The translations under genes and the position numbers were made by a program. This document shows, piece after piece, positions 7,578 through 14,053 of a stretch of 17,972 nucleotides of DNA (position 1 is the stretch's first letter; every line of letters starts with the position of its first letter). Origin of the DNA: Bacteroidota bacterium (GTDB lineage: Bacteria > Bacteroidota > Bacteroidia > Bacteroidales > Prolixibacteraceae); the NCBI GenBank assembly GCA_030706665.1, contig JAUZOB010000027.1:1-17972 (forward strand), given 5' to 3'. A model generated the notes under the pieces. It searched no databases and was not told where the DNA came from. It saw nothing but the letters and a program-made list of their open reading frames with translations.

Positions 7578-8654
7578 ATGGGCAAAAATCTAAATATTGC
7601 AGTCCTTCCAGGTGACGGAATCGGTCCTGAGATCATTGATCAGGCGTTAGCTGCTACCAAAGCGATTGCTGAAAAATTTGGGCATACTCTTACCTATGAG
7701 TTCGGAATTACCGGAGCCGCAGCCATAGACAAGGTAGGAGATCCTTATCCTGAAGAAACTCATCAGCTATGTATGAACGCTGATGCTGTTCTATATGGTG
7801 CTGTTGGCGATCCTCGTTTCGATAACAACCCAAAAGCAAAAGTTCGTCCTGAACAAGGGCTGTTAAAAATGCGCCAAAAGCTGGGATTATATGCGAATAT
7901 TCGTCCTTTGACCATCTTCAAATCCTTAATCGACAAATCACCGTTGAAGAATGAGTTGGTTGATGGCGCAGACTTTGTTTGCATACGGGAACTAACCGGA
8001 GGTATATACTTCGGACGCCCACAGGGACGTTCCGAAGATGGCAATACGGCTTACGATACTTGCGTCTATTCGCGCGATGAAATTGAGCGTATTCTTAAGC
8101 TTGGATTTGAATTTGCAGCACAACGTCGCAAAAAACTAACCGTTGTTGATAAAGCAAATGTTCTTGCCACTTCAAGATTATGGAGAGAAGTTGCACAGGA
8201 AATGAGACCTCAATATCCTGATATTGAAGTTGAATACATGTTTGTTGATAACGCAGCAATGTCGATCATTCAATGGCCTAAACGTTTTGACGTATTGGTT
8301 ACTGAAAACATGTTCGGTGACATCCTTACTGACGAAGCAAGTGTAATTAGCGGATCTTTAGGATTACTTCCTTCTGCTTCAATAGGAATTCACACTTCAC
8401 TCTTCGAACCTATTCATGGTTCCTATCCACAAGCTGCAGGAAAGAATATAGCAAATCCGTTAGCAACTATCTTATCCGCAGCAATGATGTTTGAATATGC
8501 GTTCAATCTCAAAGAAGAAGGAAATCTGATCAGAGAAGCAGTCGAGAAATCAATCGAACAGAATATTGTCACTGCAGACCTCGCAGGTACTGGTAAAGCA
8601 TATCAGACCACAGAAGTCGGAGAATGGATCGTGAATTACATTAAAAACAAATAA
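7578..8654 (+). CDS. leuB: 3-isopropylmalate dehydrogenase
   Basis: This 358-residue NAD-dependent decarboxylating dehydrogenase oxidises 3-isopropylmalate to 2-oxoisocaproate. In an organism with CimA it also turns 3-methylmalate into 2-oxobutyrate. The N-terminus AVLPGDGIGPEI, the substrate-binding GLYANIRPL, and ENMFGDILTDEAS with metal-binding D248 and D252 are all present. GSLGLLPSASIG and the NAD-binding FEPIHGSYPQAAGKN follow. The length is normal for the family. The ATG lies 18 bp after the cimA stop. This is the last gene of the operon: its stop is followed within 25 bp by a strong rho-independent terminator. Confidence 0.96.
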   Translation: MGKNLNIAVLPGDGIGPEIIDQALAATKAIAEKFGHTLTYEFGITGAAAIDKVGDPYPEETHQLCMNADAVLYGAVGDPRFDNNPKAKVRPEQGLLKMRQKLGLYANIRPLTIFKSLIDKSPLKNELVDGADFVCIRELTGGIYFGRPQGRSEDGNTAYDTCVYSRDEIERILKLGFEFAAQRRKKLTVVDKANVLATSRLWREVAQEMRPQYPDIEVEYMFVDNAAMSIIQWPKRFDVLVTENMFGDILTDEASVISGSLGLLPSASIGIHTSLFEPIHGSYPQAAGKNIANPLATILSAAMMFEYAFNLKEEGNLIREAVEKSIEQNIVTADLAGTGKAYQTTEVGEWIVNYIKNK

Positions 8655-8677
8655 CGTCATACCTTCTTTTAAATAAT

Positions 8678-8712
8678 AACCCGGGTTCTGTCTTCCAGAA
8701 TCCGGGTTTTTT
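8678..8712 (+). terminator. Intrinsic terminator of the ilv-leu operon
   Basis: A 13-bp stem (8678-8690 paired with 8696-8708, core ACCCGG/CCGGGT, one G-T wobble) closes a 5-nt loop TCTTC and runs into a T6 tract (8707-8712). It begins 23 bp after the leuB stop and separates the operon from ilvA. Confidence 0.9.
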
Positions 8713-8772
8713 ATTTACGGAGAGTATTTAATAATTAGAGCAGCTCAAATACAATAATTATACAGGAAGTTC

Positions 8773-8780
8773 TATTTTTG
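8773..8780 (+). promoter_or_regulatory. Candidate -7 promoter box for the ilvA unit
   Basis: TATTTTTG matches the Bacteroidetes primary sigma -7 consensus TAnnTTTG exactly. It lies downstream of the leuB terminator and 54 bp before the start of the candidate leader ORF, which would give a short leader-transcript 5' end near 8785. I found no TTTG at the usual -33 spacing (19-21 bp), so the assignment is tentative. Confidence 0.45.
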
Positions 8781-8833
8781 CAAACTAAAAATAGAGATAT
8801 TGTGTCGTGTGGAAATATAAATTCTAATCCTGA

Positions 8834-8923
8834 ATGAATCCCCTTAACTTACTACGAATAACAGGCGATGCAATCGCCATGGATTTTTTAATGTTTTCTC
8901 ATAAGACGGTACGTCAACTCTGA
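8834..8923 (+). CDS. Candidate leader peptide upstream of ilvA
   Basis: This is a 29-codon ORF (ATG at 8834, TGA at 8921) in the 321-bp spacer between the leuB terminator and ilvA. It begins MNPLNLLRIT: three Leu codons (CTT, TTA, CTA), then CGA, ATA (Ile) and ACA (Thr), all within the first ten codons, and it ends ...KTVRQL. Leu and Ile are end products of the pathway, and Thr is the substrate of IlvA. A compact GC-rich palindrome, GGCGAT-GCA-ATCGCC (8864-8878), begins exactly after the ACA codon. A second, GACG-GTA-CGTC (8905-8915), is near the end. I found no convincing U-tract terminator between 8924 and 9033, so classical attenuation is not proven. An open frame this short can arise by chance, so this is a hypothesis supported mainly by position and codon content. 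Confidence 0.35.
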   Translation: MNPLNLLRITGDAIAMDFLMFSHKTVRQL

Positions 8924-9033
8924 TCACATTCAGTCTTTAAAGTGACACAATCGAAATAATTTTTGATTTCAAAGAAGAGGAATAGATTACAAGCTCCTGC
9001 AAAAACGATAAAAGGTCTATAAAAAACAATGCT

Positions 9034-10323
9034 ATGTTTGGAAATGAAACAAAAGAAGAGACAGAAATAGAAACGAAGTATTTTCCTGCCCTAAAAGACA
9101 TCGCTCAAGCGAAATTAACCATCAATTCAGTATTGAGTCCTACTCCATTGGCACACAATTACAATTTATCAGAACGCTATGATGCGACTGTACTTTTGAA
9201 AAGAGAGGACTTGCAAATCGTGCGTTCTTACAAAATCAGAGGTGCATTTAATAAAATTAAAAGCCTTACAAAGGATCAACTACAAAAAGGTATTGTTTGT
9301 GCCAGTGCAGGCAATCATGCACAAGGGGTTGCATATTCCTGCCAAAAACTAGGAATACAGGGACGAATTTATATGCCCACAACAACGCCTAAACAGAAAA
9401 TTACTCAGGTAAAAATGTTTGGGAAAGAATATGTTGAAGTTGTTCTTACTGGCGACACTTATGATGATGCCTATCAAAGTGCCCTTCGGAACTGCAATGA
9501 AACCGGAAAGACTTTTATTCACCCGTTCGACGATCCACTGATCATTGAAGGACAAGCAACTGTCGGCCTTGAAATTCTACAAGACAGTCATGAAAACATT
9601 GATTATATCTTTGTCCCAATTGGAGGAGGCGGGCTGGCTGCAGGTATCGGGAGTTACTTCAAACAAATGAGCCCGAATACTAAAATTATTGGAGTCGAAC
9701 CGAAAGGAGCTCCTTCAATGAAACAATCCTTAGAAAAAGGTCAGATCATTGAACTGTCGGACGTTGACAAATTTGTAGACGGAGCCGCAGTACAACGTGT
9801 AGGAGATTTAACATTTGAAATATGCCAACATGTTGTAGATGACATTGTTCTTGTCCCGGAAGGAAAAGTATGTACCAAGATTCTTGAACTATACAATCAA
9901 GATGCTATTGTAGTTGAACCGGCAGGTGCTCTCTCCATTGCAGCACTCGACTTTTATGCAGAAGAAATTAAAGGGAAGAATGTTGTATGTATTATCAGCG
10001 GCAGCAACAATGATATCACCCGCACTGAAGAAATCAAGGAACGTTCTATGTTGTATGAAGGATTAAAACACTACTTCATCGTCCGTTTTCCTCAAAGATC
10101 AGGAGCCCTGCGTGATTTTGTTGACAAAGTACTCGGTCCCCATGATGACATTACTCACTTTGAGTATTCGAAGAAGACGAATAAAGAGCAAGGCCCTGCA
10201 GTTGTTGGCATCGAACTTCAGGACCCAAATGATTTTGAAGGACTTACAGTCAGAATGAAGACCAATGGATTCATCTTTGAATATCTAAATGACCAACCCG
10301 ATCTTTATCAAATCATAATTTGA
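9034..10323 (+). CDS. ilvA: Threonine dehydratase (biosynthetic)
   Basis: This 429-residue PLP enzyme deaminates threonine to 2-oxobutyrate, the classical first step of isoleucine synthesis. The PLP lysine is K67 in SYKIRGAFNK. The family SAGNHAQGVAYS follows, and the phosphate-binding glycine loop GGGG is at residues 197-200. A single C-terminal ACT-like regulatory domain (about 335-429, starting near HYFIVRFPQRSGALRDF) indicates isoleucine feedback. The length fits the short form with one ACT-like domain, not the E. coli form of about 514 residues with two. It is separated from the ilv-leu operon by a terminator and has its own candidate promoter and leader ORF, so it is probably controlled separately from the citramalate route. 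The ATG at 9034 was chosen because the N-terminus has normal length. Confidence 0.95.
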   Translation: MFGNETKEETEIETKYFPALKDIAQAKLTINSVLSPTPLAHNYNLSERYDATVLLKREDLQIVRSYKIRGAFNKIKSLTKDQLQKGIVCASAGNHAQGVAYSCQKLGIQGRIYMPTTTPKQKITQVKMFGKEYVEVVLTGDTYDDAYQSALRNCNETGKTFIHPFDDPLIIEGQATVGLEILQDSHENIDYIFVPIGGGGLAAGIGSYFKQMSPNTKIIGVEPKGAPSMKQSLEKGQIIELSDVDKFVDGAAVQRVGDLTFEICQHVVDDIVLVPEGKVCTKILELYNQDAIVVEPAGALSIAALDFYAEEIKGKNVVCIISGSNNDITRTEEIKERSMLYEGLKHYFIVRFPQRSGALRDFVDKVLGPHDDITHFEYSKKTNKEQGPAVVGIELQDPNDFEGLTVRMKTNGFIFEYLNDQPDLYQIII

Positions 10324-10332
10324 TATTACAGA

Positions 10333-10367
10333 AGAGCCAAAATCTATTGCAAGTAGATTTTGGCTCT
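10333..10367 (+). terminator. Hairpin after ilvA (probable terminator)
   Basis: A perfect 14-bp stem (10333-10346 with 10354-10367, core GAGCCAAAATCTA) with a 7-nt loop starts 10 bp after the ilvA stop. No T-run follows, so it may act as a 3'-end stabilising or weakly terminating hairpin. The position supports transcription ending after ilvA. Confidence 0.65.
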
Positions 10368-10384
10368 CATATCAGTTAATGATT

Positions 10385-10421
10385 ATTCGTAATATTTATC
10401 TGACAAATTAAATATACGAAT
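10385..10421. repeat. Interrupted inverted repeat upstream of the 600-residue protein gene
   Basis: ATTCGTA (10385-10391) and TATTTA (10393-10398) pair with TAAATA (10409-10414) and TACGAAT (10415-10421). This is a 13-bp stem with one bulged base and a 10-nt loop. It stands in the 281-bp AT-rich spacer between ilvA and the next gene, about 184 bp before that gene's ATG. It may be an operator or an RNA hairpin. The high AT content weakens the inner six pairs. I saw no clear promoter in the rest of this spacer. Confidence 0.4.
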
Positions 10422-10604
10422 GGAATCTTTTATACCTATAAATACGTACTCAATCCTTGATCTATCGACTATCACGTTTCAAAATTCAATAAATAGCAAA
10501 AAAAACGAACAAATCGAGTAAATAAAAAGAAAATCAAAACCCATTTTTGAATATTAATAACCTCAAAGTATCTACATTGCGTATTTTTAAAGAAATAACA
10601 GATT

Positions 10605-12407
10605 ATGAGTTATCAAACAAAATTGCATTCTTTTCACATTCCCGTATTAGGGACAGGATATACGCTTGATACTCCCGTAAATGTTGCTCATTTTGGGATA
10701 TCATCGGTCATTTCTGTAGTTGATGATGTATTGATAGAAAAGATGCGTGAGATGTACAGCAAAAAGTTTGATCTTCCATTTCAATCTATCACTGATGCCA
10801 TTGACGATTTCAGAGCAAAAAGAATCACAGCTTACCTGAATCTTGTCGATAAAATTGTAAAATCAAAATTTGAAGAATTAAAAGCTACTCTTCAGAAAAA
10901 GAGCACTGAATTGGAAAAATTCATCGATATGCTTCCTGATATGTCTACTGTAAAACAGGAATATCTCAAGCATATCAATGAATTTGGACAATCTTCAAAA
11001 CTAAATCAGTGGATTCAGAAGAATCTCAAACCAGGGTCAATCGATATTAATATCATGACCAAACTGGACAAAGAGAACTATAAAGGGAATGACAAACTAC
11101 CGATTGAATACAATGATGCCCATGCAGCTCTCAGAGGCTTTGCACTGAGTGATTTGGAATCATCAATCGTACTCTCTGCCGGAATGAATCCCCGACTGAG
11201 CAGCTATTTTGAATCATTTGAAGATTTCTATCCCACACCGGACGGCTACTTGAAAAAGCAGATTATCATCAAGGTTAGTGATTACAGATCTGCATTAATT
11301 CAGGGTAAATTCTTCGCAAAGAAAGGCTTATGGGTTTCTGAATATCGTATTGAATCGGGACTAAACTGCGGAGGTCATGCATTTGCCACCGACGGCTATT
11401 TAATGGGACCTATTCTTGAAGAATTCAAAAACAGCAGAGAATCATTGCTTCATGAGACTTTTCAAATGTTTCAGCAAGCATTGAAAGCAAAGAATCGTCC
11501 GTACCCTGAAACCCCTCCAGAAATGCGAATAACTGCACAAGGTGGAGTTGGAACATCTCAGGAACATGATTTTCTTCTTGAAAATTACAATCTCGATTCA
11601 ATCGGATGGGGAACTCCCTTCCTGTTAGTTCCGGAGGCAACAAATGTCGATGAAGGCACTCTTGATTTACTCTGCAAAGCAAAAGAAGAAGATCTTTATC
11701 TAAGTGGAATCTCTCCTTTGGGGGTACCTTTCAATAGTGTAAGAAACAACTCAAAAGGCATAGAGAAAGAAGAAAAAATCAGAAACGGGAAACCGGGTGC
11801 AGCATGTATTAAAAAATACCTTGCCCTCTATGCTGATGCTTCCGGGAAACCAACCTGTACAGCTTCCAGAACTTATCAAAGAAAAAAGATTCAGGAATTG
11901 CAAGAAAAGAATCTTTCTCCTGCTGAGTACGAAAAGGAATACAAGAAGATTGTTGAAAAAGAATGCCTTTGTTTGGGACTTGCGGCCTCAACGCTTAAAG
12001 TTCACAATATTCCCAAAGAAGGCGGTTCTGATGGCGTTACCATCTGTCCAGGACCTAATCTGGCCTATTTTTCACGTCGTATGACATTAAAAGAAATGAT
12101 CGATCATATTTATGGCCGGATTAATGTTATTGAACGAACAGACCGTCCAAATCTCTTCGTGAAAGAGCTGTCTTTATATGTTGACAACCTGAAACAACAA
12201 ATTAGCAATGAAGTTACACCAATCGCAAAAGCTCACGCAAAACGGCTGGAGACATTCAAAAAGAATTTGTTTGAAGGGATCGCATATTACAAAGAACTAT
12301 TCTTCAAAAATGACAAGCTTCAAAATTTTGTATCTGAAACAGATCTCACCGAACTGGCAAAACTTGAGAATAGTCTGAAGGATGTTGAGATTACGATAGC
12401 TCTGTAA
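10605..12407 (+). CDS. Conserved protein of unknown function, probable TIM-barrel/flavin-type enzyme
   Basis: This 600-residue protein has no signal peptide or membrane segment, so it is probably cytosolic. I do not recognise a named family. Several stretches look like an FMN-dependent TIM barrel: the opening HIPVLGTGYTLDTPVNVAHFG followed by SSVISVVDD, then ESGLNCGGHAFATDG around C255/H258. Next come a glycine loop ITAQGGVGT near residues 309-316 and WGTPFLLVPEATNVD followed by DLYLSGISPLGVPFN. Nitronate monooxygenase and glutamate synthase barrels show loosely similar glycine loops; this resemblance is an impression, not an alignment. C401, C418, the pair C454-x-C456 (KECLCLGL) and C481 (ICPGPN) lie in the second half. 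With C255 they could hold a metal or Fe-S centre. Charged, helix-rich segments near residues 75-115 and 530-600 may be coiled coil. It is a single-gene unit flanked by an upstream spacer and its own terminator. Confidence 0.85.
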   Translation: MSYQTKLHSFHIPVLGTGYTLDTPVNVAHFGISSVISVVDDVLIEKMREMYSKKFDLPFQSITDAIDDFRAKRITAYLNLVDKIVKSKFEELKATLQKKSTELEKFIDMLPDMSTVKQEYLKHINEFGQSSKLNQWIQKNLKPGSIDINIMTKLDKENYKGNDKLPIEYNDAHAALRGFALSDLESSIVLSAGMNPRLSSYFESFEDFYPTPDGYLKKQIIIKVSDYRSALIQGKFFAKKGLWVSEYRIESGLNCGGHAFATDGYLMGPILEEFKNSRESLLHETFQMFQQALKAKNRPYPETPPEMRITAQGGVGTSQEHDFLLENYNLDSIGWGTPFLLVPEATNVDEGTLDLLCKAKEEDLYLSGISPLGVPFNSVRNNSKGIEKEEKIRNGKPGAACIKKYLALYADASGKPTCTASRTYQRKKIQELQEKNLSPAEYEKEYKKIVEKECLCLGLAASTLKVHNIPKEGGSDGVTICPGPNLAYFSRRMTLKEMIDHIYGRINVIERTDRPNLFVKELSLYVDNLKQQISNEVTPIAKAHAKRLETFKKNLFEGIAYYKELFFKNDKLQNFVSETDLTELAKLENSLKDVEITIAL

Positions 12408-12450
12408 CTTTCGAAATTTGTTTATCAAATAACGATATTAGACTTCTTAA

Positions 12451-12484
12451 AAAATGAGCCGTTTCTTCGGAAACGGCTCATTTT
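12451..12484 (+). terminator. Intrinsic terminator with UUCG tetraloop
   Basis: A perfect 15-bp stem (12451-12465 with 12470-12484) closes on C-TTCG-G, a very stable tetraloop. The 5' arm begins AAAATGAGCC and the 3' arm ends in TTTT, followed by ATTTAT. It starts 43 bp after the stop of the 600-residue protein gene. The A-run/T-run symmetry means it can also stop transcripts arriving from the minus-strand gene at 12675-13697. Confidence 0.92.
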
Positions 12485-12674
12485 ATTTATCTCTTAAGGA
12501 ACACACTCATTTTGTAATCCTTTCTTAGTCTAATCGGTTAGGCATTTTCAATTATCAGACATTGAATAAGGCCGACTATCTTGTACTGCTCCCAATTTCT
12601 TACTGGGTTTATTGCCCATCATAAAAGCCAACTCGCCCTTTCAGCATATCAGAATTCATGATGTTTATAATAGT

Positions 12675-13697
12675 CTATTGCTTCAAATAAGGTTCTTGTC
12701 TTTCAACATAGTTGTTTTGTCTGACAGTCTTTCCATACTCCTTAGATTGAACCACTACAGCCGTTACTTTAATCATTACCTGCATCGATTCAAAACGATT
12801 GTTATTTCGGATGAAAAGAAAGACTTTCCCATTAAGAGGCGACTTCATTTGAGCAGCATCGGTAATGGCTTTCCCCTCCCGGAAGCTACGAAACTGCTTT
12901 CCCTGCATAAAAGCATTCTGATTCTTTGCATCCCCGATAAACCAGAACTGAATTTCATCCTGTCCTTTCGGTTGCAAAAAGAAGTTAACGCCATACAAAG
13001 CTAATGCAGCCATTGATCCATAACCCGGGAAATTAGATGCTGCACCTGCCACCGAATTAATAAACTTTGAAGATGCCGATTTAAAGGACTGCTGGCCTTC
13101 CTCTCCGACCCCGATAAAATAACTCCATGCAATGGTTCCTTTAGGCAATGTAAAGTTCAAGGGAAGCGTATTTTTCTCATTACTCAACGAATGCTGAGCC
13201 ACAATGCGCGAAGTCCGATCAAGGACTACAACCGCGGAGGTATCCTTACGCACTTCTATCCGCTCAGGCATGCTTACAGAAACGGTATCTTGAAAAGTTC
13301 TCCAATATACAGTTGGATTAAAATTTAAAGTAGACGCATTACCCGGAATCCTTGACAATTTCAAATGACAGGAACGCCGTCCCCAACTTTTATTTGTAAA
13401 CTTAAACTGATAGATCCCGGTTCGTAATACCTGTATCTCTCGTTTCTCAATCTTTTTAAATGATATTTCTGAGAAGATAGCTTGCTTCGAATTATAAGGA
13501 GTCACTTCCAGACTGGTAATCTTAGAATTATCAACCTCATTCACATCAAGTATAATTCGATCTCCGGCGGCAAAGCCATAATACATAACCTGCTCGTTAT
13601 TCTTTGAAAGCTTAAAAGTAGCATCCGCAACTTCTATTGTCTGTGCAGAAATCGATAGTGAAAATAAGATGAAGGTTAAGAAGAAAAAAACTCTCAT
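12675..13697 (-). CDS. Exported protein of unknown function
   Basis: This 340-residue protein has a clear Sec signal peptide: positively charged start MRVF, a hydrophobic core to about residue 16, and a likely cut after A18 (SISA/QT). No lipobox cysteine is present, so it is probably periplasmic or surface-released, not a lipoprotein. The mature part is beta-rich in appearance. It contains a short Gly/Ala-rich hydrophobic stretch around residues 214-245 (VAGAASNFPGYGSMAALALYG) and only one cysteine (in RRSCHL). I do not recognise the family. The gene reads toward the terminator of the preceding convergent gene. It is preceded by a structured 5' UTR and a CAACTTTG box. It is separated from the GH127 gene upstream of it (minus sense) by a terminator, so the two are probably not one operon. 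Confidence 0.85.
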   Translation of the reverse strand: MRVFFFLTFILFSLSISAQTIEVADATFKLSKNNEQVMYYGFAAGDRIILDVNEVDNSKITSLEVTPYNSKQAIFSEISFKKIEKREIQVLRTGIYQFKFTNKSWGRRSCHLKLSRIPGNASTLNFNPTVYWRTFQDTVSVSMPERIEVRKDTSAVVVLDRTSRIVAQHSLSNEKNTLPLNFTLPKGTIAWSYFIGVGEEGQQSFKSASSKFINSVAGAASNFPGYGSMAALALYGVNFFLQPKGQDEIQFWFIGDAKNQNAFMQGKQFRSFREGKAITDAAQMKSPLNGKVFLFIRNNNRFESMQVMIKVTAVVVQSKEYGKTVRQNNYVERQEPYLKQ

Positions 13698-13721
13698 TGC
13701 TATAATAAATTAGTTTAACAA

Positions 13722-13760
13722 AAGAGAATTCCATTATCAGCGATAAACGTTCATTCTCTT
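13722..13760 (-). promoter_or_regulatory. Predicted 5' UTR hairpin of the exported-protein gene
   Basis: An outer 8-bp perfect inverted repeat AAGAGAAT/ATTCTCTT (13722-13729/13753-13760) encloses an inner TTATC-AGC-GATAA hairpin (13734-13746) in nearly the same register. It ends 25 bp before the ATG at 13697 and would lie within the leader transcript. On the minus strand the outer stem is followed by a short T-rich run, so it could act as a leader terminator or as an mRNA-stabilising structure. Confidence 0.4.
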
Positions 13761-13771
13761 GAATTAGAATG

Positions 13772-13779
13772 CAAAGTTG
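13772..13779 (-). promoter_or_regulatory. Candidate -7 box for the exported-protein gene
   Basis: On the minus strand this reads CAACTTTG, one mismatch from the TAnnTTTG consensus. It would place the transcript start around 13766-13768, giving a UTR of about 70 nt that contains the hairpin at 13722-13760. The -33 element is not at optimal spacing, so confidence is low. Confidence 0.3.
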
Positions 13780-13824
13780 AAAAAATTGATTGACAAAATC
13801 TCACAAATTCTTAAAACTTATTGC

Positions 13825-13877
13825 AAAAACAAAAGCCCGAAACCAGTCACTATCTCAATAAGTTCCTGATCTCGGGC
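13825..13877 (-). terminator. Probable terminator after the GH127 gene
   Basis: Read on the minus strand, GCCCGA (13877-13872) pairs with TCGGGC (13840-13835), an internal loop separates a further CAG/CTG pairing, and the sequence then runs into TTTTGTTTTT (13834-13825). It lies about 175 bp past the GH127 stop codon. The stretch between (13878-14053) is AT-rich and shows no gene. Confidence 0.6.
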
Positions 13878-14053
13878 AATAAATTGAAAGAATAAAAACT
13901 AACGTCTATTTTTTTCTCATGTATATTATCTCCAATATCTCGTTATGAGTTTTTTAAGCCTCAAAGCTTGATTCGAAGAGTTTATAAATCGTTTTAATCC
14001 ACATAGGGCATAAAAAACACAATCTAAATCATGACATAGTAATTCGGATTAAC

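Noticed and set aside
8924..9033. Possible terminator/antiterminator pair between the leader ORF and ilvA
   Set aside because: Only weak pairings (for example GAAAT/ATTTC around an AT-rich loop) were found, with no GC-rich stem followed by a T-run, so no attenuator terminator is claimed.
12548..12622. Minus-strand 24-codon ORF (MMGNKPSKKLGAVQDSRPYS...) in the convergent spacer
   Set aside because: It has a plausible amino acid composition, but no recognisable family, promoter or supporting context, and this length is easily reached by chance. It may be a remnant of a former gene. The rest of 12485-12674 shows nothing I can support.
12612..13004. Plus-strand 130-codon ORF opposite the exported-protein gene
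   Set aside because: It lies mostly antisense to a signal-peptide-bearing gene with better coding character and has no recognisable motifs. It is a shadow frame.
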